Source of the DNA: a bacterium
Lineage (GTDB): Bacteria > Patescibacteriota > Minisyncoccia > Phycocordibacterales > UBA9973
NCBI GenBank assembly: GCA_021813175.1
Contig: JAKALJ010000022.1
Location: forward strand, 2,137 to 9,079
Length of the DNA: 6,943 nt
Direction of reading: 5' to 3'
Positions 1-5,935 of this stretch are shown here, piece after piece. The notes below the pieces were generated by a model, which was given only the letters and a program-made list of their open reading frames with translations, was not told the DNA's origin and did no database searches. The translations under genes were made by a program, and so were the position numbers. Positions within the stretch are counted from its first letter, which is position 1, and the number at the start of each line of letters is the position of its first letter.

Positions 1-24
1 AGAGGGGATTTTTCAAGAGAAAAA

Positions 25-1659
25 ATGCGGAAACAATCAACCAAATATATTTTTGTGGTGGGGGGAGTGATGTCTAGCGTGGGTAAAGGAGTGGCCGCCG
101 CTTCCATCGGAAAAATTCTGCAGTCCCGGGGCTATAAAACCGCCAATTTGAAAGCGGATATGTACATAAATATAGATGCCGGCACCATCCGGCCGGCGGA
201 ACACGGGGAAGTGTTTGTGGGAGAAGACGGCATAGAAGCGGACCAGGACCTCGGAAACTACGAGCGCTTCACGGACCAGAAGAGCACCCGCTTGAACTAC
301 ATCACCACCGGACAGATATATGCCGAGGTGATCCGGCGGGAGCGCAATTTGGAATACGACGGGGAAGATGTGGAAGTATACCCGGATATTCCGAAAGAGA
401 TTATTCGGCGGATCAAAGAATGCGCCGAAAAAACCAAGGTGGATATTTTGATCACCGAATTCGGCGGCACCATCGGGGAATATCAGCTGCTTCCTTTTTT
501 AGAAGCCACCCGAATGCTGAAATCTAAAAATCCGGAGAATGTTTTTGTCATTCTGGTGAGCTATCTGCCAGTGCCGAAGTTGCTCGGGGAGCAGAAATCC
601 AAACCCACCCAGCGGGCGGTACTGGACCTTTATTCCACCGGCCTGTACCCGGACTTCGTGCTGTGCCGGTCGGACCGCCCGGTGGCGCCGGATATCCGGC
701 GCACCGTGAGCAAGGTGTGCAGTCTGCCGGAAGAGCGCATAATTTCCGCTCCGGACATATACTCCATATATGACGTGCCGGTCAATTTTGAGAAAGAGCA
801 TTTTGGCGATACTCTGCTCAAAGCTATCGGCTTGCCTCCGCGCCGGAGAGACCTTTCCGATTGGACCGCTCTGTCCCGGAAAATTCGGCGCCTGCGCAAA
901 ACGGTACGTATAGGAATCGTAGGCAAATATTTTAATTTCAAATCTTGCAAAGATACTTATATTTCGGTAATAGAGTCCATAAACCACGCCGCGTGGGCTA
1001 TGGGTTACAAGCCGGAGATATTGTGGCTGGACGCGGAAAAATACGAGAAAGATAAAAAGGCGCTCCGGGAACTGGATGCGCTTGGAGGAATTATCGTGCC
1101 GGGCGGTTTCGGAAAGCGGGGCACGGAGGGAATGATCCTGGCCGCGGATTACGCCCGGCGCCGGAAAATTCCGTATTTCGGCCTATGTTTGGGAATGCAA
1201 ATTCTGACTGTTTCTTACGCTCGAAACCTTTTGGGGCTCGGCCGGGCAAACTCCACCGAGTTTGACCCGAAGACTCCGGATCCGGTGATTGCCACCATGA
1301 AAGACCAAGTGGAAAAAATTAAGCGAAAGAATTACGGTGGCACTATGCGCTTGGGCGCGTACCCTGCCCTTTTGAAAAAAGGGACGGTGGCCGCGAGCGC
1401 TTATGGGGCCGCCCGGATTTCGGAAAGGCACCGGCACCGCTATGAGGTAAATTCGAAATACATAGAACGGCTGGAAAAAGCCGGCCTAGTGTTTTCCGGA
1501 ATTTCTCCGGACGGGAAGCTGATGGAAATTGCGGAACTGCCGAAAAAAATTCACCCCTTCTACCTTGGAACTCAGTTTCATCCGGAATTTTTGAGCCGTC
1601 CGCTCGCCCCGCACCCGCTGTTTTTGGCATTTCTAAAAGCAACTCTAACCAGAAAATAG
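25..1659 (+). CDS. pyrG: CTP synthase (glutamine-hydrolysing)
   Basis: This cytoplasmic enzyme aminates UTP to CTP using ATP and ammonia from glutamine, the last step of pyrimidine nucleotide synthesis. The protein is 544 residues, a normal length for the family. The N-terminal synthetase domain shows the P-loop-like GGVMSSVGKG (residues 13-22), the KADMYINIDAG stretch (43-53), EDGIEADQDLGNYERF with a probable Mg-binding D73, and TEFGGTIGE with E145. KSKPTQ follows in the UTP-binding region. The C-terminal class I glutamine amidotransferase domain starts near residue 300 and has PGGFG, the nucleophile C388 in GLCLGMQ, and H519 and E521 in FHPE, so the catalytic triad is complete. Several usually invariant positions differ: family proteins normally read KxDPYIN, EDGAETDLDLGHYERF and EVGGTVGD. 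The start at 25 fits the family N-terminus; upstream only a weak purine-rich AAGAGA is seen. Identity is secure; the divergence suggests an unusual lineage. Confidence 0.97.
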   Translation: MRKQSTKYIFVVGGVMSSVGKGVAAASIGKILQSRGYKTANLKADMYINIDAGTIRPAEHGEVFVGEDGIEADQDLGNYERFTDQKSTRLNYITTGQIYAEVIRRERNLEYDGEDVEVYPDIPKEIIRRIKECAEKTKVDILITEFGGTIGEYQLLPFLEATRMLKSKNPENVFVILVSYLPVPKLLGEQKSKPTQRAVLDLYSTGLYPDFVLCRSDRPVAPDIRRTVSKVCSLPEERIISAPDIYSIYDVPVNFEKEHFGDTLLKAIGLPPRRRDLSDWTALSRKIRRLRKTVRIGIVGKYFNFKSCKDTYISVIESINHAAWAMGYKPEILWLDAEKYEKDKKALRELDALGGIIVPGGFGKRGTEGMILAADYARRRKIPYFGLCLGMQILTVSYARNLLGLGRANSTEFDPKTPDPVIATMKDQVEKIKRKNYGGTMRLGAYPALLKKGTVAASAYGAARISERHRHRYEVNSKYIERLEKAGLVFSGISPDGKLMEIAELPKKIHPFYLGTQFHPEFLSRPLAPHPLFLAFLKATLTRK

Positions 1660-1693
1660 TCAACCCGCCAGGTTGACTAAATTAAGGTTTTTT
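1657..1693 (+). terminator. Palindrome overlapping the pyrG stop, possible terminator
   Basis: TAGTCAACC (1657-1665) and GGTTGACTA (1671-1679) are perfect 9-bp inverted repeats around a 5-nt loop (CGCCA). The left arm begins with the pyrG stop codon itself. A run of six T follows at 1688-1693, 8 nt after the stem, which is farther than in a textbook intrinsic terminator. The position fits termination of pyrG. The spacing leaves open that this is instead a dispersed palindromic repeat or an mRNA-end protecting hairpin. Confidence 0.5.
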
Positions 1694-1714
1694 CAGTTCC
1701 TTTTTTGCTTGCGC

Positions 1715-1742
1715 TTGGATTAGTTTGTTGGTATCATATATG
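1715..1742 (+). promoter_or_regulatory. Possible promoter upstream of the kinase leader
   Basis: A TTGGAT hexamer (1715-1720) lies 16 bp before TATATG (1737-1742). Alternatively TTGCGC (1709-1714) lies 17 bp before TATCAT (1732-1737). Either would start transcription near 1743-1750 and give a leader of about 280 nt before the kinase start codon. Both matches to the sigma-70 consensus are imperfect, so this is a weak call based on position and AT content. Confidence 0.3.
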
Positions 1743-2013
1743 TAGATCCTCCAGAAGGACCAAAGGTCGAAGCTTAATCTTTGGCGGGGAAGTTTTTATT
1801 TTTCCGCGGCAAATCATGAGCAAACTAATGGAGGAAATTCTATCGGACCGGAGAGTCCGCAGCCGCGCTTCCATGGAGCTCCTTTTGGGGCGGGTAATGA
1901 GCGCCGGTTCTCCCTGGTCGGGAGAGTGAGGGGTGACCCAGCTATTTTGCCTCCGCCTCCGTCATCCGACAGCTGGCGGAGGCGGATGGCGGGTCGGAGC
2001 GCCTTTTCTTTTT
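1743..2013 (+). ncRNA. Structured leader or small RNA of unknown family
   Basis: This is the body of the 371-bp gap between pyrG and the kinase. It holds many potential stems. GACC/GGTC (1758-1768) is a small hairpin. Arms around 1781-1803 (TTGGCGGGGAA against TTTCCGCGGCAA) pair at 9 of 11 positions around a T-rich loop. GACCGGAGA (1846-1854) pairs with TCTCC and GGTC (1909-1913 and 1916-1919) around a 2-nt bulge, closing a domain that contains the palindrome GGAGCTCC (1875-1882). TCTCCC/GGGAGA (1909-1914 and 1920-1925) is a competing hairpin. A GC-rich hairpin and T-tract end the region at 2013. I do not recognise it as tmRNA, RNase P RNA, SRP RNA, 6S RNA, a T-box or a known riboswitch. A 37-codon frame (1816-1929) crosses it without a ribosome binding site. 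It could be a kinase 5' UTR, an independent small RNA, or untranscribed repeat DNA. Confidence 0.35.
1952..2013 (+). terminator. GC-rich hairpin with T-tract, possible attenuator
   Basis: TCCGCCTCCG (1952-1961) pairs perfectly over 10 bp with CGGAGGCGGA (1977-1986). A competing fold pairs CATCCG (1963-1968) with CGGATG (1983-1988), and TCCG (1958-1961) plus CGC (1954-1956) with CGGA and GCG (1995-2001). That second fold ends at TTTTCTTTTT (2004-2013), as an intrinsic terminator would. CCAGCT (1938-1943) can also pair with AGCTGG (1971-1976). The element ends 17 nt before the kinase ATG, so a terminator here would act in the leader. It may equally be a dispersed GC-rich palindromic repeat. Confidence 0.4.
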
Positions 2014-2030
2014 ACTCTCAAAAGATTCAA

Positions 2031-3461
2031 ATGAAAAAAATTCTCCGTTTGGCGAAATCTTCCATCAATAAATTTGTCGCCCCCCGTTCTCTAAGCGAAG
2101 ACAGCCGGCGAGGCGAATTCATATTAAACGTGCTTTTGCTGTTTTCTCTCGGCCTCTTTTTGGCGGCTATAATAGTGAGCATTTTAGTCGCTATTTACCG
2201 GCCGATTTCCCACGGACATAGCTCGATGCCGATCCTATCCCTTATCGCCGCTTTTTGCCTGTTTTATTTTCTGCATTTTTTGAACCAAAGGGGACACTAC
2301 CGGATTTCCGCTCATATCTTTATCGCTTTTTTCTTTCTGCTTTCCCTATATATGGGCTACCGATGGGGAGTGGACGTGAACGCTTCCATTCTGCTTTACG
2401 CGCTTTCAGTGGTAATGGCCGGAGTGCTTCTCGGGGCCCGTTCCGCCTTTATTTTAGCGGGAGTGATCGCCCTATCCATGGGAACTATGGGATATCTGGA
2501 AAATATCGGAAATATACAGGTGAACAGCTACTGGCGCGCCGAGCCGTGGCAGGGAAGCGACACGGTGATGACTGCCATAGTGTTTTTGTCCGTGGCGGGA
2601 GTATCCTGGCTTTTCAGCCGGGAGATTGAAAAGTCCCTGGGGCGGGCCCGCTTGTCCGAAAAACTCCTGGCCAAAGAGAGAGACGCGCTTGAAGAAACGG
2701 TAGAAAGACGAACCCGGGAATTGCGGGAAGCGCAGGCGGAAAAAATTTCCCATTTGTATCGGTTCGCGGAATTCGGCCGGCTCTCCGCCGGGCTTTTCCA
2801 CGATCTCATGAATCCCCTTGAGGCGGTATCTCTGAATATGGAGAGGGCGGAAAAGGAAAAAGAAGAGAACGGAAACCTGGCCCAAGCCGGAAAATATCTG
2901 AAGCAAGCCATATTCTCCGCCAGAAAAATGGAAGAATTCATCGGCGCGGTCCGAGCCCAACTGTCCAAGAAAAAAGAAGAGAAGATTTTTTCTCTGCGGG
3001 AAAGCACCGAGCAGGCCATACGCCTGCTCTCCTATAAAGCCCGGCGGGCCGGAGCGAGCATATCTTTTTCCGCCACCGGGAAATTTTCGGTGTTCGGGGA
3101 AGAAGTGAAATGGAGCCAAGTGGCTCTGAACTTGATTTCAAACGCAATTGAAGCGACCGAAGAAGCGGTTCGCCGCGGGGCCAAGCCGGAAGAAATATCG
3201 GTTTCGCTCCTGGAGGAAAACGGACGAATAATTTTTAGGGTGGCGGACAGTGGAGTCGGAATTTCTCCGGAAGATAGACTGAAGATTTTTGATCCATTTT
3301 GGAGCACCAAGGCCGGAAAGGAAGGGAAGGGAATGGGCTTGGGCCTGTCCATTACCAAGAATATCGCGGAGAAAAATTTCGGCGGCGAGATTTCCGCGAC
3401 TTCGGCGGGAGGAAAAACAATTTTTACCGTAACTGTTCCAAAAGAAAAACGAGCGGAGTGA
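2031..3461 (+). CDS. Six-transmembrane sensor histidine kinase
   Basis: This is an inner-membrane sensor that would autophosphorylate on His and pass phosphate to a response regulator. The 476 residues begin with six hydrophobic segments (about 30-56, 65-86, 92-112, 117-136, 138-156 and 177-196), with a roughly 20-residue loop (157-176) between the last two that is probably outside. A charged, coiled-coil-like linker (about 200-240, with ERDALEETVERRTREL) leads to the HisKA-type H-box, FHDLMNPL, with phospho-acceptor H257. The HDxxN arrangement resembles that of kinases that also act as phosphatases. The ATPase domain has the N-box NLISNAIEA (N367, N371), G1 VADSGVGI (D406), F-box FDPFWSTK and G2 GKGMGLGL (432-439), so all catalytic boxes are present. 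I see no PAS, HAMP or extracellular ligand domain. The ATG at 2031 is chosen because the frame upstream to 1926 encodes the GC-rich hairpin and a Pro/Ser stretch unlike protein. No Shine-Dalgarno sequence precedes it. Confidence 0.93.
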   Translation: MKKILRLAKSSINKFVAPRSLSEDSRRGEFILNVLLLFSLGLFLAAIIVSILVAIYRPISHGHSSMPILSLIAAFCLFYFLHFLNQRGHYRISAHIFIAFFFLLSLYMGYRWGVDVNASILLYALSVVMAGVLLGARSAFILAGVIALSMGTMGYLENIGNIQVNSYWRAEPWQGSDTVMTAIVFLSVAGVSWLFSREIEKSLGRARLSEKLLAKERDALEETVERRTRELREAQAEKISHLYRFAEFGRLSAGLFHDLMNPLEAVSLNMERAEKEKEENGNLAQAGKYLKQAIFSARKMEEFIGAVRAQLSKKKEEKIFSLRESTEQAIRLLSYKARRAGASISFSATGKFSVFGEEVKWSQVALNLISNAIEATEEAVRRGAKPEEISVSLLEENGRIIFRVADSGVGISPEDRLKIFDPFWSTKAGKEGKGMGLGLSITKNIAEKNFGGEISATSAGGKTIFTVTVPKEKRAE

Positions 3462-3513
3462 AACAAAAAAATTCTCATAAAACTTTCTGTTCTTACAGGC
3501 AGAGACTTTATTC

Positions 3514-3517
3514 AGGA
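3514..3517 (+). promoter_or_regulatory. Ribosome binding site of the terpenoid-synthase-like gene
   Basis: AGGA lies 6 nt before the ATG at 3524. It is the clearest Shine-Dalgarno match in the window. It supports 3524 as the start rather than upstream in-frame starts that overlap the kinase. Confidence 0.5.
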
Positions 3518-3523
3518 TTAAAT

Positions 3524-4945
3524 ATGAAAAAAGAAATATCGGAATTGTTAAAAGTTCCGAATGACAAACGGCCATTTTCCGGAAATGTGAGCGAACTGTT
3601 TTTCGCTCTTTCCAAGATTGCCCGGAAGGATAAAAATATGATTAAAGCCGAGACGCTCGGAAAAATAACCGCTCTTTTGGTGTCGCTTGAATCGGCCCCG
3701 GGCGGGCCGTACTATTCCCGTGTTCCAGAAAATAGTCTGAAAAAAAAGGGTGAAATTGATTATGAAACCAATCGAGCGATCGCGGAATTTTTGTCTTTGT
3801 ACGGAGTGTGCCTGCCGAAAATGGCAGAATATATGCCAAAACCAGAGACTGAGGGAAGCCCGGCTTCCTCTTGGAAGTCCGGCTTCCAAAATAAGACTTC
3901 CTTTTTTGCGTCCCTAGAATCTATAGCAGAAGAAAAAAAAGAAATGTCCGGCGTCCGGCAAGCGCTGGAACGGAAACTCTGCATGGTTCCGGCAGCCCTG
4001 CGGGCCGGGGCTCGCCGGGCCTTTTGGCGGACGGTGCGGGGCAATCCGGACAAACAGATGCCCCTGATCGGTTTTTTGATAAAAAAATCTCTTGGCCGAA
4101 GGGGGAAGAGAATTTCTAAACGGCTTTTGGAGGAAATAGGGGTGATAAACACTTTCTTTTGGAGCGCTTTCATAATTTACGATGATTTTTGGGATTTAGA
4201 CGAGGCGGCGGCACCCGCCCTTTTGCCGGTGGCCAATATGTTTTCCCGATTGCACGCCGAATTCTTCAGCCACCCGGAAGAAAGGGCGAGTGCCGCCGCC
4301 CTAAATCTCTCCGCTTCCCGGGCCGCCGAATTCCGGAAATTTTTTCTCCAGCTGATGGGCCGGCTGGACGCGGCAAACGCTTGGGAGATTAAACATTGTC
4401 GGGCAAAAATAGCGAGAGGTATATTCCGCATTCCGGAAGATTTCCCCGGCTACGGGGACTATTCCAAGAAATACGAGCCGGCCTCCGGACATATTCTCGG
4501 GCCGATCCTGCTTCTCGCTCTTGCAGGGGAGAAAACAGGCGGAGCATGTTCGCATAGCATGGAGCGATATTTCAAGCACCTGCTCATTTCCATGCAGATG
4601 CTGGACGATATGCACGATTTTGAAGAAGATTTGAAAAGAGGACACTTAAGCACAGCGGTATGGGCGTTTTTACGAAAACTTCCGAGAGGAAAAAAAGAAA
4701 TCAATCTTAAAAAAGAATTGCCGGAAGCGAAAAAACTCTTCTGGTTTTCGGTCCTTCCAAAATTGGCGGAAGAAACTCTCTCGCAGTGTCGCCTGGCCCG
4801 AGCGGCTCTTTCCCGCGCCCGGTTTATTTCGTGTCCCGAGCCGCTTTTGCGTCTCCTTCTAAAACGGGAGAAAGCGGCTAAAGAGGCGCTTCTCCGGCAG
4901 GCAGACTCCATAACCTTTTTGAAATCTTGCAACTTTTCTTCCTAG
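3524..4945 (+). CDS. Class I terpenoid-synthase-fold protein, polyprenyl synthetase-like
   Basis: This is a probable isoprenoid diphosphate-binding enzyme of 473 residues, cytoplasmic with no signal peptide or membrane segment. The mostly helical C-terminal two thirds carry two Asp-rich motifs 141 residues apart: YDDFWDLDE (DDxxD, D220, D221, D224) and LDDMHDFEEDLKRG (D361, D362, D365, D369). This matches the paired Mg-binding sites of class I terpenoid and prenyl synthases, which hold a diphosphate substrate. WEIKHCR (287-293) and KYEPASGHILGP (316-327) lie between them where substrate-contact helices would be. The N-terminal part (about 1-110) has GGPYYS (60-65) and IDYETNRAIAEFLSLYG, like one repeat of the alpha-toroid of terpene cyclases and prenyltransferases. 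A Ser/Gly/Pro linker (about 108-125) encoded by palindromic DNA joins the two. The gene lies 62 bp after the kinase. The fold is fairly secure from the motifs; substrate and product are unknown, and chain elongation, cyclisation or a non-enzymatic role are all open. It is much longer than the usual 300-350-residue polyprenyl synthase. Confidence 0.75.
   Translation: MKKEISELLKVPNDKRPFSGNVSELFFALSKIARKDKNMIKAETLGKITALLVSLESAPGGPYYSRVPENSLKKKGEIDYETNRAIAEFLSLYGVCLPKMAEYMPKPETEGSPASSWKSGFQNKTSFFASLESIAEEKKEMSGVRQALERKLCMVPAALRAGARRAFWRTVRGNPDKQMPLIGFLIKKSLGRRGKRISKRLLEEIGVINTFFWSAFIIYDDFWDLDEAAAPALLPVANMFSRLHAEFFSHPEERASAAALNLSASRAAEFRKFFLQLMGRLDAANAWEIKHCRAKIARGIFRIPEDFPGYGDYSKKYEPASGHILGPILLLALAGEKTGGACSHSMERYFKHLLISMQMLDDMHDFEEDLKRGHLSTAVWAFLRKLPRGKKEINLKKELPEAKKLFWFSVLPKLAEETLSQCRLARAALSRARFISCPEPLLRLLLKREKAAKEALLRQADSITFLKSCNFSS
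3854..3887 (+). repeat. Tandem palindromic 15-mers inside the coding sequence
   Basis: GGAAGCCCGGCTTCC (3854-3868) and GGAAGTCCGGCTTCC (3873-3887) differ at one base and are separated by TCTT. Each is nearly its own reverse complement and can form a 5- to 6-bp hairpin. They encode the EGSPASSWKSGF linker between the two parts of the terpenoid-synthase-like protein, so the insertion keeps the frame. Confidence 0.8.
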
Positions 4946-5009
4946 TGTTTATTTTTACTTTATCCGATTTTTAACCGCAATTTACCCTGGGACGTTTATA
5001 TTTTCCGGT

Positions 5010-5183
5010 ATGGATGAAAAATTATTAAGAGAGTACCGTTGCGCCTGCGGCAAGCTCCTATTCAAAGGGTCCCTCTTCACTGGAACAGTGGAGGTGAAAT
5101 GCCGGCATTGCCGGGATATTGCCTCTTTCTTCGGAGAACTGGAGCGCTCCGGCCGAAGCCCCTTGGCCGCTTTTGCCGATTAG
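5010..5183 (+). CDS. Small zinc-ribbon protein resembling phage Mu Com
   Basis: This is a 57-residue protein with two cysteine pairs, C11-x-C13 in CACGKLLFKG and C31-x-x-C34 in VEVKCRHCRDI, spaced to bind one zinc. The pattern C-x-C-GKLLFKG, then F-x-G-x-VEVKC-xx-C, is that of the Mu Com-like zinc-finger family. Phage Mu Com acts post-transcriptionally to allow mom translation, but family members are common in bacterial chromosomes without a known role. Here the cellular role is likely nucleic-acid binding, as inference only. Residues 40-57 form a tail without clear motifs. The frame is open only from this ATG, and no Shine-Dalgarno sequence precedes it. A TATATT box (4997-5002) ends 7 nt before the ATG, so a leaderless transcript is possible. 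No prophage genes are visible. It is the last plus-strand gene, 49 bp from the convergent response regulator. Confidence 0.8.
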   Translation: MDEKLLREYRCACGKLLFKGSLFTGTVEVKCRHCRDIASFFGELERSGRSPLAAFAD

Positions 5184-5232
5184 AAAAGAAGTGCCGCCGT
5201 AATTGAAGGAGAAAAAACAAAAGCGGAGAAAA

Positions 5233-5910
5233 TTAAGAAATTTTGTATCCGGCGCGAGGAATGGTGCGGAGCAGAGAGTTTGCTCCGAGAGAGCGGAGCT
5301 TTTTGCGCAGATTGGATATATGCATTTCCACTGTGTTGGTCAATGGGTCGGCGTTCATATCCCAGACGTGCTCCAGAATTTCCATGCGGGTGGCAGTTTG
5401 GCCGCGGTTTTCCAAAAGATACCAAAGCAGGTCAAATTCCTTGGGTGAAAGCCGCGCCTCTTTCTTCCGGAAAAAAGCGGTCCGGTCCCGGGCATCGAGA
5501 GAGAATCCTTGCGCCTCTAAAATTCTGTCTCGCGGACCGTCTTTGGGACCGCTTGGATGACGCAGGCGCGCGCGCAGGCGGGCCAGAAGCTCGCTGAAAG
5601 AAAAAGGTTTTTCCAGATAATCGTCCGCTCCGAACTCTATGGCCCGAGTCTTTGTGCACACTTCATCGTTTACCGAAAGCAGGATGATTTTTGAATTTTT
5701 TCCCTGCCGGCGGACTTCGGCGCATATTTCGAGACCCGTCTTGCCCGGCAGGACATTGTCCAAAATTAGAGCGTCATAATCTTCCATGAGAGCCAAGCGG
5801 AGCCCCGTCTCTCCATCGGAAGCGGCGCGCACCGTAAAACCTTCTTCGGCCAGGGCGCCTTCCAGAAAGGAGAGAGTTTCTCGATTGTCGTCAACAGCCA
5901 AGATTTTCAT
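5233..5910 (-). CDS. OmpR/PhoB-type response regulator
   Basis: This is a DNA-binding regulator of 225 residues, full length for the family, which is activated by phosphorylation from a histidine kinase. The receiver domain (1-115) has the acidic pair D7-D8 in VDDNRE, phospho-acceptor D51 in LILDNVLPG, the switch residue S79 in ILLSV, and K101-P102 in YLEKPFS, so all key residues are present. The C-terminal winged-helix domain runs from about residue 130, with LSPKEFDLLWYLLENRG (154-170), recognition helix TNTVEMHISNLRKKL (191-205) and the wing RTIPRAGYKIS at the end. The start is fixed by a strong promoter just upstream and the family N-terminus MKILAVDDN. There is no adjacent kinase on its strand; the kinase on the other strand (2031-3461) is the only candidate partner in the window. 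Targets are unknown. Confidence 0.95.
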   Translation of the reverse strand: MKILAVDDNRETLSFLEGALAEEGFTVRAASDGETGLRLALMEDYDALILDNVLPGKTGLEICAEVRRQGKNSKIILLSVNDEVCTKTRAIEFGADDYLEKPFSFSELLARLRARLRHPSGPKDGPRDRILEAQGFSLDARDRTAFFRKKEARLSPKEFDLLWYLLENRGQTATRMEILEHVWDMNADPLTNTVEMHISNLRKKLRSLGANSLLRTIPRAGYKIS

Positions 5911-5924
5911 AGAGAAGCCAGCGT

Positions 5925-5933
5925 ATTATAACA
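5925..5933 (-). promoter_or_regulatory. Extended -10 promoter of the response regulator
   Basis: Read on the minus strand, this is TGTTATAAT: a perfect TATAAT box preceded by TGn, the extended -10 signature that can work without a good -35. Indeed no TTGACA-like hexamer lies at the right distance. Transcription would begin near 5918, only about 8 nt before the ATG at 5910. The transcript would be nearly leaderless and have no Shine-Dalgarno sequence. Confidence 0.7.
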
Positions 5934-5935
5934 CG

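Noticed and set aside
499..987. 162-codon minus-strand frame inside pyrG
   Set aside because: It is a shadow of a strongly conserved coding region and has no recognisable protein features.
1705..1929. 74-codon plus-strand frame (with an inner ATG at 1816) in the pyrG-kinase gap
   Set aside because: No ribosome binding site, composition unlike the neighbouring proteins, no recognisable motif, and it runs across the inverted repeats. A leader peptide from 1816 cannot be excluded but is not supported.
1846..1945. Possible T-box, RNase P RNA or tmRNA in the kinase leader
   Set aside because: GAGGAAATTC and GGGGTGACCC look vaguely like parts of known RNAs, but the diagnostic conserved sequences (T-box AGGGTGG, the RNase P core, the tmRNA acceptor and T-arm) are absent.
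1926..2030. N-terminal extension of the kinase starting at 1926
   Set aside because: The extra 35 residues translate the GC-rich hairpin and T-tract and precede a natural MKKILRL start.
2472..3119. 215-codon minus-strand frame inside the kinase gene
   Set aside because: Shadow of the conserved kinase reading frame; the translation is rich in Phe, Gly and Arg without motifs.
3299..3523. Extension of the terpenoid-synthase-like gene into the kinase gene
   Set aside because: It would overlap the conserved kinase G2 box in another frame. The ATG at 3524 has a Shine-Dalgarno-like AGGA 6 nt upstream.
3462..3523. Independent promoter between the kinase and the terpenoid-synthase-like gene
   Set aside because: The best pair, TTACAG with GATTAA at 17 bp, is a poor match. 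Co-transcription with the kinase is equally plausible.
5184..5232. Bidirectional terminator between the convergent genes
   Set aside because: The 49-bp gap is purine-rich on the plus strand and has no stem of useful length.
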